Origin: Bifidobacteriaceae bacterium
GTDB taxonomy: Bacteria > Actinomycetota > Actinomycetes > Actinomycetales > Bifidobacteriaceae
Length of the DNA stretch: 24,584 bases
NCBI GenBank assembly: GCA_031260825.1
Contig: JAISKS010000029.1
Span: forward strand, 1 to 24,584
Direction of reading: 5' to 3'
A program made the translations under genes and the position numbers. Numbering within the stretch: position 1 is the stretch's first letter; each line of letters starts with the position of its first letter. Below are positions 7,517 to 16,480 of the stretch, piece by piece. The notes under the pieces are model-generated. The model was not told where the DNA came from. It was given only the letters and a program-made list of their open reading frames with translations, and did no database searches.

Positions 7517-9672
7517 CAGTAATAGCAATTGATGGACCTAGCGGCGTTGGAAAATCTTCGACCTGCAAAGAAATCGCAAGAATTTTAGGATATGATTATA
7601 TAGATACAGGAAGCTATTATCGCGCTGTTACAGCCTATTTTGTTGACAATATCGATTCATTTGAATATAGCGCTGATAGATTAAAAGATCTCGAAATTTC
7701 AATCACTCCAGACCCAGATGAGTTCAGAATTTTTATAGATAATGTAGAATATACAGATCGAATTAGAATGACTGATATCGCTGCAAACGTATCCGAGTAT
7801 GCATCAAAACCAGAAGTTAGAAAATTTCTAAATAAAATATTTGACAATAAAATTGAAATATCTCAAATATCTTCAAATGGAGTTGTAGTTGAAGGACGAG
7901 ATGCAACAACTGTAATTTGTCCAAATGCACTTTTAAGAATTCTATTAACTGCATCAGATGAAGTTCGTCAAGCTAGACGCGATGCTCAGGTTATTAAAAG
8001 CACTAATGCTCATAAAACTGACGCCGAAATTAAAGCTATAAAAGATGCGAAAAAACATCCAGGAACATTAGCGAAAGAAGCTAAGCTAGCTGCTGAAAAA
8101 GATGATGTAAAATCTCGCGACAGTAAAGATAAAGCAAATGCAAATTTTGAGACTCCTGCTGAAGGTGTGATTCTAGTAGATAATTCGAATTTAACTTTTG
8201 ATCAAACTGTGGATCATATTTTAGATTTGTTTGAAGTAAGTTTGGCTGATGAAGAGGATGACGAATTTAATGATTTCGATGAGTCGGAATTTTTTGATGA
8301 CGATTCTGTACCAGAAAAAAAGAAACCTGCTAACCTAAAAACTCTTCCTACTGTAGCTGTAATTGGGCGTCCGAATGTTGGAAAGTCAACACTTGTAAAT
8401 CGAATCACTCGCACGAATAAAGCAGTTGTTGAGCATATTGAGGGCGTTACGCGCGATCGCGTGACATACACCGCATCATACGAAGGCAAGGATTTTGCGA
8501 TAGTTGATACAGGCGGCTGGGATAAAATGTTCAATACTCCAGAGCATATTTTGAATGATTTAGTATCGGTACAATCTGAATATGCATCGCAATATGCGGA
8601 TGTTTTGGTACTAGTTGTTGATACGCAACAGGGAATTGTTCAGACTGATGAGGATATTATAAAAACGATTCGTCGATTAAAAAAACCTGTGATTTTATGT
8701 GCGAATAAGGCAGACAAAGAATCAGATGCTCTTACCGCTACAGGTTTTTGGAATCTTGGAATGGGAGAACCAACAGCGATTTCTGCGCTTAATGGAATTG
8801 ATGTTGATGTGCTGCTCGACCGAATAATTGAGGCGCTTCCAGATGATCCAGAACACCCAACAACATTAGGATATTCACTACCACAAATTGCGATTTTAGG
8901 AAAACCGAATGTTGGAAAATCGTCACTTTTAAATATGCTTTCGGGGGAGCAGCGAAGTGTCGTATCAGATATTCCTGGTACAACTCGCGATCCAATCGAT
9001 GAGATAATTACGCTTGACGGAGATAAATATTGTTTCGTTGATACTGCCGGTATTAAGCGTCGTTTTAAGTCTGAGCAAGGTAGTGATTATTTTGCAGTTC
9101 TAAGAACATTCGCCGCATTAAAGCGCGCTGATGTTGGACTATGTTTAATTGACGGTAGCGAGCCTATATCAGTTCAGGATATAAAAGTTGTCAGTGAGGC
9201 AGCCGAGCAAGGCGTCGGAATTGTGCTTGTCATAAACAAATGGGATGATATGGATGCAGAGCGAAAAGTGAAACTTGAAGAAGAATTAGAGCGCGAGTTC
9301 GGTCAATGGCCTTGGATACTTAGAGTTAATTTGTCTGCAAAAACCGGATGGCATACTTCGTATATTAAGAAGAATATTGACATCGCACTTGAGTCAAGAA
9401 AAGGTAGAATCACAACTGGAAAACTAAATTCTTGGCTTGGAGATATCGTCGCCTCAAATCCACATCGCGTGCGAAATGGCCGCCAGCCAAAACTTCGTTT
9501 CATCACACAAGTTGATGTTTGTCCGCCAAAATTTAATGTCTACACAACAATGGATCTCGATGATACTTATCGAAGATATTTGATCAGAATGCTTCGTGAA
9601 ACTTTTGGTTTTGAAGGATCACCGATCAGACTCGCTGTGATTATTAAAGAGAAATATCAGAAGAAAAAATAG
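7513..9672 (+). CDS. cmk/der: Cytidylate kinase-GTPase Der fusion
   Basis: 719 residues joining two enzymes. Residues 1-240 are cytidylate kinase (CMP/dCMP phosphorylation): P-loop GPSGVGKS (8-15), DTGSYYRAV and VVEGRDATTV. An acidic linker rich in D and E (about 240-265) leads into Der, the double-domain GTPase for 50S ribosome assembly. Its first G domain has GRPNVGKST (285-293), EGVTRDRV, DTGGW and NKAD. The second has GKPNVGKSS (463-471), PGTTRDP, DTAGIKRR and NKWD. A KH-like domain closes the protein (about 620-715). Such fusions are known from bifidobacteria and relatives, and this is the clearest lineage marker here. It overlaps the phosphatase gene by four bases (ATGA) and converges on the aroK-aroB gene. 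Confidence 0.97.
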   Translation: MTVIAIDGPSGVGKSSTCKEIARILGYDYIDTGSYYRAVTAYFVDNIDSFEYSADRLKDLEISITPDPDEFRIFIDNVEYTDRIRMTDIAANVSEYASKPEVRKFLNKIFDNKIEISQISSNGVVVEGRDATTVICPNALLRILLTASDEVRQARRDAQVIKSTNAHKTDAEIKAIKDAKKHPGTLAKEAKLAAEKDDVKSRDSKDKANANFETPAEGVILVDNSNLTFDQTVDHILDLFEVSLADEEDDEFNDFDESEFFDDDSVPEKKKPANLKTLPTVAVIGRPNVGKSTLVNRITRTNKAVVEHIEGVTRDRVTYTASYEGKDFAIVDTGGWDKMFNTPEHILNDLVSVQSEYASQYADVLVLVVDTQQGIVQTDEDIIKTIRRLKKPVILCANKADKESDALTATGFWNLGMGEPTAISALNGIDVDVLLDRIIEALPDDPEHPTTLGYSLPQIAILGKPNVGKSSLLNMLSGEQRSVVSDIPGTTRDPIDEIITLDGDKYCFVDTAGIKRRFKSEQGSDYFAVLRTFAALKRADVGLCLIDGSEPISVQDIKVVSEAAEQGVGIVLVINKWDDMDAERKVKLEEELEREFGQWPWILRVNLSAKTGWHTSYIKKNIDIALESRKGRITTGKLNSWLGDIVASNPHRVRNGRQPKLRFITQVDVCPPKFNVYTTMDLDDTYRRYLIRMLRETFGFEGSPIRLAVIIKEKYQKKK

Positions 9673-9696
9673 GGGTTTCGTGCTGTAAACGTGGGT

Positions 9697-11502
9697 TTAT
9701 ACCCCAGCCGTAGCCTCAAACGCAGCCTTCAAAACATCCGCCGAAGGATTAGTCGCTATTTCCCATTCATCAAAATCGCGCAGAACTACGAATCTTAAAT
9801 CTGCGCCTCGAGCTTTTTTATCGATTTGCATTACGCTCAAAAATTCATCAAGCGTATAAGAACTAATTCCGGGTGAGTATTTTTCGAGTTCAGATAATGT
9901 TGATGGCAATCCAACAACTTTTAATGATTTAAGAATTTGGTCCAAAACTTTCGGAGAAGTAGTACCTAATTCTACACCTAAATGCGCCGCAAAAACCATA
10001 CCGACTCCAACTGCCTCGCCGTGACGCACTTCATAGGCTGAATGTTTTTCAATTGCGTGTGCGAAAGTATGACCGAAATTTAAAAGTTCGCGCTCGCCTT
10101 GCTCAGTAAAATCTTTTGATACAACTTGAATTTTTACGCCAACAGATTTGAAAGTTAATTTTATTAATGATTTCAGATCGATTGAATCTCCAACAGGATC
10201 GCTATCAGAACCAGACTCGCCGCCAAAATTTACACTCTCAAAAAACTCATCAATCATCGGAAGAATTGATTTGTCACGAATGCAACCTGCTTTTATAATT
10301 TCGCCGAATGCTTCTTTGAAATCGCGAATACTAAGTGTGTATAATGATTCTAACCCGCAATAAACTTTTAGTGGGTTATAAAAAGCTCCGACTAAATTTT
10401 TACCCGCTTCCAAATTCACAGCAGTTTTTCCGCCAGTTGATGCATCGACGATTGCGAGAAGCGAAGTGGGTACATTGAAATATCGAATGCCGCGTAAATA
10501 TGCCGCTGCGCAGTAACCACTCATATCAGTTAGCGCACCTCCGCCAACTCCGATAATTAAATCATTTCTTGTAAAACCAGAGCCCGCAAGATCTTCTAAA
10601 ACTCCTGCAAATTCAGTGAGCTTTTTGCCATCTTCACCATCAGGTACTTCACGCAAATAAACTTGTTTATTAAGTTTAAAATGAGCAACACTTTCGCGTA
10701 TTCGCTCAGCATATGCTACTGTATTTGAGGTATGTAATATCATAATTTTTTCAGAATTATAAGGAATATCGGCAGTTAATTCATGAATTAAATCATCATA
10801 ACTCATTGACATTATCACGTCGTAAATAGTACCACATACATTTGAATCTGGTTTGTTAGATTTATCAGGACCTAATTCTGGGGGAGTTGAGCATACATTT
10901 TGTCGATAGAATTTGAATGCATTTGAAATTATTGCAGAGTTATCTTTTGACTCCACGCGCACTCCATCTATTGATGAAAATATTGAAACAGACGCAAGCT
11001 TTTCGTATATCACTGCACGTTTTTTGAAAAGCTCATTCCAATCAGATGGAGTTTTTAAAAGTGGTCTATTTGAATTATTAAATATAATATCATCGCCGTT
11101 AAATCCGTAGCTTTTTGTGTATACAATAATAGCGCCGTTTTCACGCTGTCGCATTATTGCATTATAAACTTCTTGATTTAAAACAGCTCCGCCACCTGTT
11201 GAAATAATATTATTAGCAGTCGAAGATAGTGCTTTTTTTATGACTTTTGCTTCTAAATTTCGAAACTCTAATTCACCAAATTTTTCAAAATAATCAGAGA
11301 TACTCATACTGGCTTTTTCCATTACTAATTGGTCTGTATCAATGAATTTATATCCATATGACATATTGTTTAGAATGCTACAAAGCTCCATTCCAATATG
11401 AGATTTTCCAGTTCCAGGCATTCCGATAAAAATAATTTTTGGATTATTAAAATTCGGAAGTGTACGAATTTTTTTCGATAAATTACTAGGTTTGATTTGC
11501 AT
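9697..11502 (-). CDS. aroKB: Shikimate kinase-3-dehydroquinate synthase fusion (AroK-AroB)
   Basis: 601 residues from the ATG whose first base is 11502; an in-frame TTG at 11514 would add four residues. Neither start has a good ribosome site, so translation may couple to aroC, whose stop is at 11518-11520. The N-terminal half is shikimate kinase: P-loop GMPGTGKS (27-34), FIDTDQLV, FRNLEAKVI and STGGGAVL. The C-terminal half is dehydroquinate synthase: GVGGGALTDMSGY for NAD, TSLLAIVDASTGGKTAVN, GEIIKAGCI, LNFGHTFAHAIE and HGEAVGVGM, including the zinc and catalytic residues. It thus supplies steps two and five of the shikimate pathway from one chain. The same fusion occurs in bifidobacteria. 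It converges on cmk-der with only 24 bases between the stops. Confidence 0.95.
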   Translation of the reverse strand: MQIKPSNLSKKIRTLPNFNNPKIIFIGMPGTGKSHIGMELCSILNNMSYGYKFIDTDQLVMEKASMSISDYFEKFGELEFRNLEAKVIKKALSSTANNIISTGGGAVLNQEVYNAIMRQRENGAIIVYTKSYGFNGDDIIFNNSNRPLLKTPSDWNELFKKRAVIYEKLASVSIFSSIDGVRVESKDNSAIISNAFKFYRQNVCSTPPELGPDKSNKPDSNVCGTIYDVIMSMSYDDLIHELTADIPYNSEKIMILHTSNTVAYAERIRESVAHFKLNKQVYLREVPDGEDGKKLTEFAGVLEDLAGSGFTRNDLIIGVGGGALTDMSGYCAAAYLRGIRYFNVPTSLLAIVDASTGGKTAVNLEAGKNLVGAFYNPLKVYCGLESLYTLSIRDFKEAFGEIIKAGCIRDKSILPMIDEFFESVNFGGESGSDSDPVGDSIDLKSLIKLTFKSVGVKIQVVSKDFTEQGERELLNFGHTFAHAIEKHSAYEVRHGEAVGVGMVFAAHLGVELGTTSPKVLDQILKSLKVVGLPSTLSELEKYSPGISSYTLDEFLSVMQIDKKARGADLRFVVLRDFDEWEIATNPSADVLKAAFEATAGV

Positions 11503-11517
11503 AATTATAACCAAGAA

Positions 11518-12666
11518 TTAAGAGTGTAATTCATTATAAAACTTTATATAATCAGCGCGATCTTTATAATAGTTTTCGAAATTTGATACTGTTTGATTAA
11601 GACTATCTCCACCAAATTTATCTAAAATTGCATCTGCTACAATTAGCGCAACCTCAGCATTTACTACCTTTGCAGCAGGCTCAACAGCCGAAGCATCTGA
11701 ACGCTGAGGATGTGCCTGAGTCGGTTCACCGGTTCGAATGTCAATTGTTTTTAGTGCTTTTGGTACAGAAGGAATCGGTTTTACAGTTGCCGTAACAACT
11801 AAATCTTCACCATTAGAAATCCCGCCTTCAATGCCACCAGCATTATTTGTAATTCGTTTTAAAGTACTTGATGAAGAATTATTTTTTTGGGCTTCAATTA
11901 GTTCAATTTCGTCATGCGCTACACTTCCTGGGAGCGATGCATATTCTGTTCCAGCACCGATTTCAACAGCTTTCACAGCCTGAATACTCATTATAGCACC
12001 AGCCAATTGTGATTCAAGACGCGAATCATCGCTCACAAATGAACCAAGTCCATATGGCATATTTGATACAGTTGTTTGAACTTTTCCGCCAACAGTTTCG
12101 CCGTTTTCTGAGCACCAATCAGCGACTTTTTTAATATCAGATTCGGTAGGATTAACAACATCATAAAACTGTGTAATTTTATCTGTTACAATAATATTGA
12201 ACTCGTTTAGTAGTGTTGTAGCAACTGCACCAAGTGCAACTCTTGCCGCTGTTTCTCGAGCAGACGCGCGTTCAAGTGCAAAGCGAGCTGTCTCAAAATC
12301 GTATTTTCTGATTGCCTCTAAATCGGCATGACCTGGGCGAGGTGAATATAAACTCATAGGGTCTTTTTCGCCGTTAGAATCTGTCGCCATAAAAGCTTCC
12401 CATTTTGGCCATTCAGAATTATAAATTATAATACTTATCGGAGCGCCAGTTGTAACACCTTGATAAACCCCAGTTAATATCTCGATTTTATCTTCTTCAA
12501 ATTTTTGGCGAGCTCCACGTGCAACGCCCTCTCGCCTTGCAGCAAGGGCATCTGAAATAATAGTAGTGTTTATTTTTAATCCAGCAGGAATTCCTTCAAT
12601 GCTTGCAACCAAGCCTTTTCCGTGTGATTCTCCTGCAGTCGTCCATTTTATTTTTTTTCCAATCAT
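11518..12666 (-). CDS. aroC: Chorismate synthase
   Basis: 382 residues, the normal length. It makes chorismate from EPSP using reduced FMN, the last step of the shikimate pathway. Visible signatures are AGESHGKGL near the N-terminus, RREGVARGARQ, SPRPGHADLEA, ASARETAARVALGA, NAGGIEGGISNGED and HPQRSDASAVEPAAKV. It is the first gene of a two-gene minus-strand operon with aroK-aroB. The ATG lies six bases after TGGTATAAT (complement of 12673-12681) and has no Shine-Dalgarno, so its mRNA is probably leaderless. It is transcribed divergently from the amino-acid permease across only 45 bases. No other shikimate gene (aroQ, aroE, aroA) is present in the window. Confidence 0.97.
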   Translation of the reverse strand: MIGKKIKWTTAGESHGKGLVASIEGIPAGLKINTTIISDALAARREGVARGARQKFEEDKIEILTGVYQGVTTGAPISIIIYNSEWPKWEAFMATDSNGEKDPMSLYSPRPGHADLEAIRKYDFETARFALERASARETAARVALGAVATTLLNEFNIIVTDKITQFYDVVNPTESDIKKVADWCSENGETVGGKVQTTVSNMPYGLGSFVSDDSRLESQLAGAIMSIQAVKAVEIGAGTEYASLPGSVAHDEIELIEAQKNNSSSSTLKRITNNAGGIEGGISNGEDLVVTATVKPIPSVPKALKTIDIRTGEPTQAHPQRSDASAVEPAAKVVNAEVALIVADAILDKFGGDSLNQTVSNFENYYKDRADYIKFYNELHS

Positions 12667-12672
12667 AATATC

Positions 12673-12681
12673 ATTATACCA
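12673..12681 (-). promoter_or_regulatory. aroC extended -10, leaderless
   Basis: Read on the minus strand this is TGG-TATAAT, a perfect -10 hexamer with the TGn extension, ending six bases before the aroC ATG. There is no room for a ribosome site. It sits 17 bases from the oppositely oriented permease -10, so the two promoters face away from a shared centre. Confidence 0.7.
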
Positions 12682-12692
12682 AAATTAGTAGC

Positions 12693-12704
12693 ATATGCTA
12701 TAAT
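12693..12704 (+). promoter_or_regulatory. Extended -10 of the amino-acid permease, leaderless
   Basis: ATATGCTATAAT: a perfect TATAAT (12699-12704) with TGC in front, ending seven bases before the ATG at 12712. The identical 12-mer precedes the antiporter gene at 16463-16474. No clear -35 hexamer is seen. Confidence 0.7.
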
Positions 12705-12711
12705 AATATTT

Positions 12712-14064
12712 ATGTCAAAAACAAAAGATGCATCTGTAAATTTGGAGCGCGGTTTAAAAAATAGACATATCCAATTAATTTCAATCGGTGGAGTTATTGG
12801 TACAGGTTTATTTTTAGGCTCCGGAAAATCAATTGAACTCGCCGGACCGTCACTTTTAATTTCATATATATTAATAGGTGGAGTTGTATTTTTAATCGCG
12901 AGAGCTCTTGGAGAACTTCTTTTATCTGATACATCAAAAAGATCATATATCGATTTTGTTGAAAAATATCTTGGAAAGAGAGCCGCATTTATCACAGGTT
13001 GGTCATATTGGTTTTGCTGGATTTCGCTTGGTATGGCAGACTTAACAGCCACCGGAATGTACATTAAATACTGGGCTCCAGACGTCCCTCAGTGGCTTCC
13101 GGAAATAATAGTTTTAGTAATTTTAGCTATTGTAAATTTTAGCGCTGTAAAATATTTTGGTGAAATTGAATTCTGGTTTGCTCTAATAAAAGTTATCGCT
13201 GTTCTTGGATTAATTATAGTTGGTACTATTTTATTGATCGCAAATTTCGGAAAAGGAAACGATACATCGATTTCTAATTTATGGAATCACGGAGGATTTT
13301 TTCCTAATGGTGCGAGTGGATTCTTATTATCTTTTCAAAAAGTTACATTCGCATTCGTTGGTGTTGAAGTGATTGGAATTATGGCAGGCGAGGCTAAAGA
13401 CCCTGAAACAAATTTACCAAAAGCAATTAATAATGTACCAATAAGAGTTGCAATTTTTTATGTAGGCGCACTTTTTATAATTATGTGCGTTCGTCCTTGG
13501 ACAGAGTACACTGCGAATTTTTCTCCATTTGTTCAAGTATTTGAACAAGCCGGAATTTTAATTGGTGCTACAATTGTTAATTTTGTTGTATTGACATCAG
13601 CTGCTTCAGCTTGCAATTCTGCAATTTATTCAACAAGCCGAATGCTTCATTCAATGGGAGAAAATGAACAAGGACCATCGCGCGCTGCAAATTTGAATAA
13701 AAATGGTGTCCCTGCTTCTGCTGTATTAATGTCTACAATTGTGATTTTAGTTGCGGTGATTGTAAACTATTTTTTCCCAAGTGAAGCCTTTGATATTCTC
13801 TCTAGTCTCTCTACAATTTGTTTTGTTTTCGTTTGGGGAGTAATCGTCTGGACACATAAAAAATATCGCGACATAACAAAAAAACCTAAAGCTTTTCCGA
13901 TGCCGTTTTATCCATATTCGACATATTTAATTTTTGCATTTATTGCAATAGTTACAATTATTATGCTGTTTATCTCAGACACGCTTGTTGCAATTATCTG
14001 TCTTCCATTTTGGCTTGGAGGATTATTTGTAATCTATAATCTAAAATATAAAGGTACAAAATAA
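12712..14064 (+). CDS. Amino-acid permease, APC superfamily (AAT type)
   Basis: 450 residues with about twelve membrane segments. The N-terminal signature LERGLKNRHIQLISIGGVIG followed by GTGLFLGSGKSIELAGPS is the conserved unwound first helix of proton-coupled amino-acid permeases of the AAT family (relatives of AnsP, CycA, LysP, ProY). GEAKDPETNLPKAINNVP and SACNSAIYSTSRMLHSMGE are also family-typical. The substrate cannot be fixed by eye. The ATG follows an extended -10 by seven bases, so translation is probably leaderless. Its stop overlaps the next start (TAATG at 14062-14066), coupling it to oligopeptidase B. The pairing suggests that imported or peptide-derived amino acids are used together. 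Confidence 0.93.
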   Translation: MSKTKDASVNLERGLKNRHIQLISIGGVIGTGLFLGSGKSIELAGPSLLISYILIGGVVFLIARALGELLLSDTSKRSYIDFVEKYLGKRAAFITGWSYWFCWISLGMADLTATGMYIKYWAPDVPQWLPEIIVLVILAIVNFSAVKYFGEIEFWFALIKVIAVLGLIIVGTILLIANFGKGNDTSISNLWNHGGFFPNGASGFLLSFQKVTFAFVGVEVIGIMAGEAKDPETNLPKAINNVPIRVAIFYVGALFIIMCVRPWTEYTANFSPFVQVFEQAGILIGATIVNFVVLTSAASACNSAIYSTSRMLHSMGENEQGPSRAANLNKNGVPASAVLMSTIVILVAVIVNYFFPSEAFDILSSLSTICFVFVWGVIVWTHKKYRDITKKPKAFPMPFYPYSTYLIFAFIAIVTIIMLFISDTLVAIICLPFWLGGLFVIYNLKYKGTK

Positions 14065-16283
14065 TGAATCCAATAAACAAAAAACCCATTGAAAGAAAAT
14101 TTCATGGAGATACTTTTATTGATAATTATGAATGGGTACGCATCTGGAATGAAAATATTTTCGACAGTAAAAAACCAAAAGAATTTCAAGAATATTTGGA
14201 TTTCGAATCAGCTAAATATAAATCATTTTCAGAGCCACTTAAATCACTATCCGACGATCTATATAAAGAATATCTAGCAAGAATTAATGAATCGAAAATT
14301 TCAGTACCTTCTAGAAATAAAAATTATTGGTATTTTAGTCAAACTATAGAAGGCCTTGATTATCCAATAAGTTATAGATTAAAAGTGACTGATATTGATG
14401 ACTGGAATGTACCTTTTTATACTTCAAATAATCTTAAAATTGACGATATAAAAAATGCAGAGGTATTATTCGATGCAAATATTCAAAAAGGTGAATCGAA
14501 GTTTTATGGACTTGGCACAAGCGATATTACTGAAAATGAAAAATATATGCTTTGGACTGAAGATCGAATTGGCGATGAAAAATACAAACTTTTTATGCGA
14601 AAAATTGGTGAACCAAATTCTGAAATTGCAATTAAAACTAAAGAAAATATTTCTGACGCAGGATTCGATTTAACTGATAAATATATTATTTATACAACTC
14701 ATAATGATCAATATAGATCTGATAAAATTTGGGTTCATAGTTTAGAAAATCCTGATTTAGAAGATCTATTAATTTATAAAGAAGATGATGCGCTTTATAA
14801 TTGTAGTTATGGAATAACAAATGAGCGTTCGCATTATCAATTCTTTTCATATGCCAGTGAATCTGATGTGATTTACACAATTTCAGTACCAGAATTTACT
14901 GATTTAATTGACGAATATTTTAAAAGTAATGGACAAAAAGAAATCAGTTTAGACTTTTTAGGCGAATCATTTTTTGAGAAAAAATTAGGATTCGAATATT
15001 CTATTTCTCCTGTAACAATAAATGGAAAACAGTATTATACTGTAAAACATAATGCTGAAAATATTGATTTTGATATAGATATTTATGATGAAAATAAACA
15101 AAAAATATCTCGAATTATTTCTTCTGAAAATTCAAAATTCAAATTATCATTAAGTTTCAATGCGAATTATTTTATGCTTTCATATAAAGAAGGAATTGAT
15201 ACAAGAATTTTTTATATAAATCGCGCGGATTTTTTGATTAAAACTTTTGATGAACAAAAAGATAACTGGACTGAAATTCTCCCTGATATTAAAACCTCTA
15301 AAGGCGCTGGACTTGGTGCTTATGAATCCAAGATGATTCGATATTCGATTTCATCCCCGATAAAACCGCCGGAACTTTATGATTTTGATCCTGTAACATC
15401 TAAAGAAAATTTGCTTGAAAAATATGAAGTACTTCCTGCGGTTGATGGTACTCCATATGATGAAAAAAATTATGTGTTTAACAGGTTTGAAATAACTGCG
15501 CGAGATGGAGAATTAGTACCTATTACAATAATTAGAAATGCAAAAACTCCTTTAGAAAATGCGAAAGTTTATATGACAGGATATGGCGCTTATGGAATTA
15601 GTTCTGAATCAGGATTTTCCACAAGCCGTCTTTCAATGCTTGATAGAAATGTTGTGTATGCAGTATTTCATATTCGTGGTGGTAGCGAAAAAGGTCGCAA
15701 ATGGTATCTTGATGGAAAGAAATTTAATAAGAAAAATTCGTTTTTTGATTTCATAGATTGTTATAAATATTTGGTTGATACATATCAAATTAATTCAGAA
15801 AAATCAGTGATTACCGGGGGGAGCGCTGGAGGATTATTAGTTGGAGCAGTGCTAAATGAATTAGTTGCTTGTGCAAAATCGAGCGCCGATCTTCCTTCAT
15901 TTATATTAGATGTACCATTTGTGGATGCCTTAACAACAATTTTAAATCCTGAACTTCCGCTTACAATTCCAGAATGGGAGGAGTGGGGAAATCCGATTTC
16001 TTCAAAAGAGGTTTACGAATATATGAAGGAATATTCTCCGTATGAAAATATTGTACCTGTAAAATTTGCTACAAATATATTCATCAAAACTTCTCTATTT
16101 GATTCGCGAGTAATGTTTGTTGAGCCTGTAAAATATGCTGCAGCTTTGCGAGATAATGGATATGATCCGGTTTTACAAATTGAATCTGACCAAGGCGGAC
16201 ATCGCGGGGCAACAGGAAGATATGATTCATATAAAGAGCTCGCTGACGAAACAGCCGCGGCGATTCATTATATGTTAAAGTAA
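14064..16283 (+). CDS. ptrB: Oligopeptidase B, prolyl oligopeptidase family (S9A)
   Basis: 739 residues. An N-terminal beta-propeller (about 70-420, from DNYEWVR onward) gates a C-terminal alpha/beta hydrolase. The triad is visible as S587 in GGSAGG, D680 in SLFDSRV and H713 in GGHRG. MTGYGAYGIS, RLSMLDRNVVYAVFHIRGGS and KKNSFFDFIDCYKYL match oligopeptidase B, which cleaves after basic residues in short peptides in the cytosol. No signal peptide is seen. The start overlaps the permease stop by one base and has no ribosome site, so it is probably translated by coupling. The 3' end (YMLK-stop and the following T-run) is duplicated 48 bases downstream. Confidence 0.94.
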   Translation: MNPINKKPIERKFHGDTFIDNYEWVRIWNENIFDSKKPKEFQEYLDFESAKYKSFSEPLKSLSDDLYKEYLARINESKISVPSRNKNYWYFSQTIEGLDYPISYRLKVTDIDDWNVPFYTSNNLKIDDIKNAEVLFDANIQKGESKFYGLGTSDITENEKYMLWTEDRIGDEKYKLFMRKIGEPNSEIAIKTKENISDAGFDLTDKYIIYTTHNDQYRSDKIWVHSLENPDLEDLLIYKEDDALYNCSYGITNERSHYQFFSYASESDVIYTISVPEFTDLIDEYFKSNGQKEISLDFLGESFFEKKLGFEYSISPVTINGKQYYTVKHNAENIDFDIDIYDENKQKISRIISSENSKFKLSLSFNANYFMLSYKEGIDTRIFYINRADFLIKTFDEQKDNWTEILPDIKTSKGAGLGAYESKMIRYSISSPIKPPELYDFDPVTSKENLLEKYEVLPAVDGTPYDEKNYVFNRFEITARDGELVPITIIRNAKTPLENAKVYMTGYGAYGISSESGFSTSRLSMLDRNVVYAVFHIRGGSEKGRKWYLDGKKFNKKNSFFDFIDCYKYLVDTYQINSEKSVITGGSAGGLLVGAVLNELVACAKSSADLPSFILDVPFVDALTTILNPELPLTIPEWEEWGNPISSKEVYEYMKEYSPYENIVPVKFATNIFIKTSLFDSRVMFVEPVKYAAALRDNGYDPVLQIESDQGGHRGATGRYDSYKELADETAAAIHYMLK

Positions 16284-16345
16284 TTTTTTTGCCAAAGTTA
16301 ATCTAGGCGCACACTTTATATGTTAAAGTAATTTTTTTTGCCAAA
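16268..16345 (+). repeat. Direct duplication of the ptrB 3' end
   Basis: TTATATGTTAAAG TAA, a T-run and GCCAAA occur at 16268-16296 and again at 16316-16345. The copies are identical except that the second T-run is one base longer. The first copy contains the last codons and stop of ptrB; the second is non-coding. The period is 48 bases. Slipped-strand duplication is the simplest explanation. Confidence 0.85.
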
Positions 16346-16431
16346 AACCAAACCCACCCATAACCAATTTTCGCCAAAACCCAAATCCCCCCACAACCAA
16401 TTTTCGCCAAAACCAAAATCCACCCACAACC
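16333..16431 (+). repeat. Tandem 33-base C/A-rich repeats
   Basis: Two adjacent 33-base units (16362-16394 and 16395-16427) differ at two positions. Both begin AACCAATTTTCGCCAAAACC and end in CCCAC. A degenerate partial unit precedes them (about 16333-16361) and AACC begins another at 16428. The units are almost free of G on this strand, unlike the flanking genes. There is no spacer, so this is a tandem array and not a CRISPR. It fills the gap between ptrB and the antiporter promoter. Confidence 0.85.
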
Positions 16432-16462
16432 GCCTTTTACTAAATAAAACTAAATCTCCCAT

Positions 16463-16474
16463 ATATGCTATAAT
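16463..16474 (+). promoter_or_regulatory. Extended -10 of the antiporter gene, leaderless
   Basis: ATATGCTATAAT, identical to the permease box at 12693-12704, ends six bases before the ATG at 16481. No ribosome site fits between them. Confidence 0.7.
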
Positions 16475-16480
16475 TGAATT

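Noticed and set aside
8214..8534. 106-residue minus-strand ORF within cmk-der
   Set aside because: It is antisense to the acidic linker and first G domain; the serine run is the complement of the Asp/Glu codons.
9673..9703. GGGTTTATACCC dyad between cmk-der and aroK-aroB as terminator
   Set aside because: The stem is only four to five base pairs and no T-run follows on either strand.
12663..13064. 133-residue minus-strand ORF upstream of aroC
   Set aside because: It covers the divergent promoter region and the permease N-terminus in antisense, with no recognisable domain or ribosome site.
16333..16431. CRISPR-like array of 33-base units
   Set aside because: The units abut with no spacers and only two full copies exist, so this is a simple tandem repeat.
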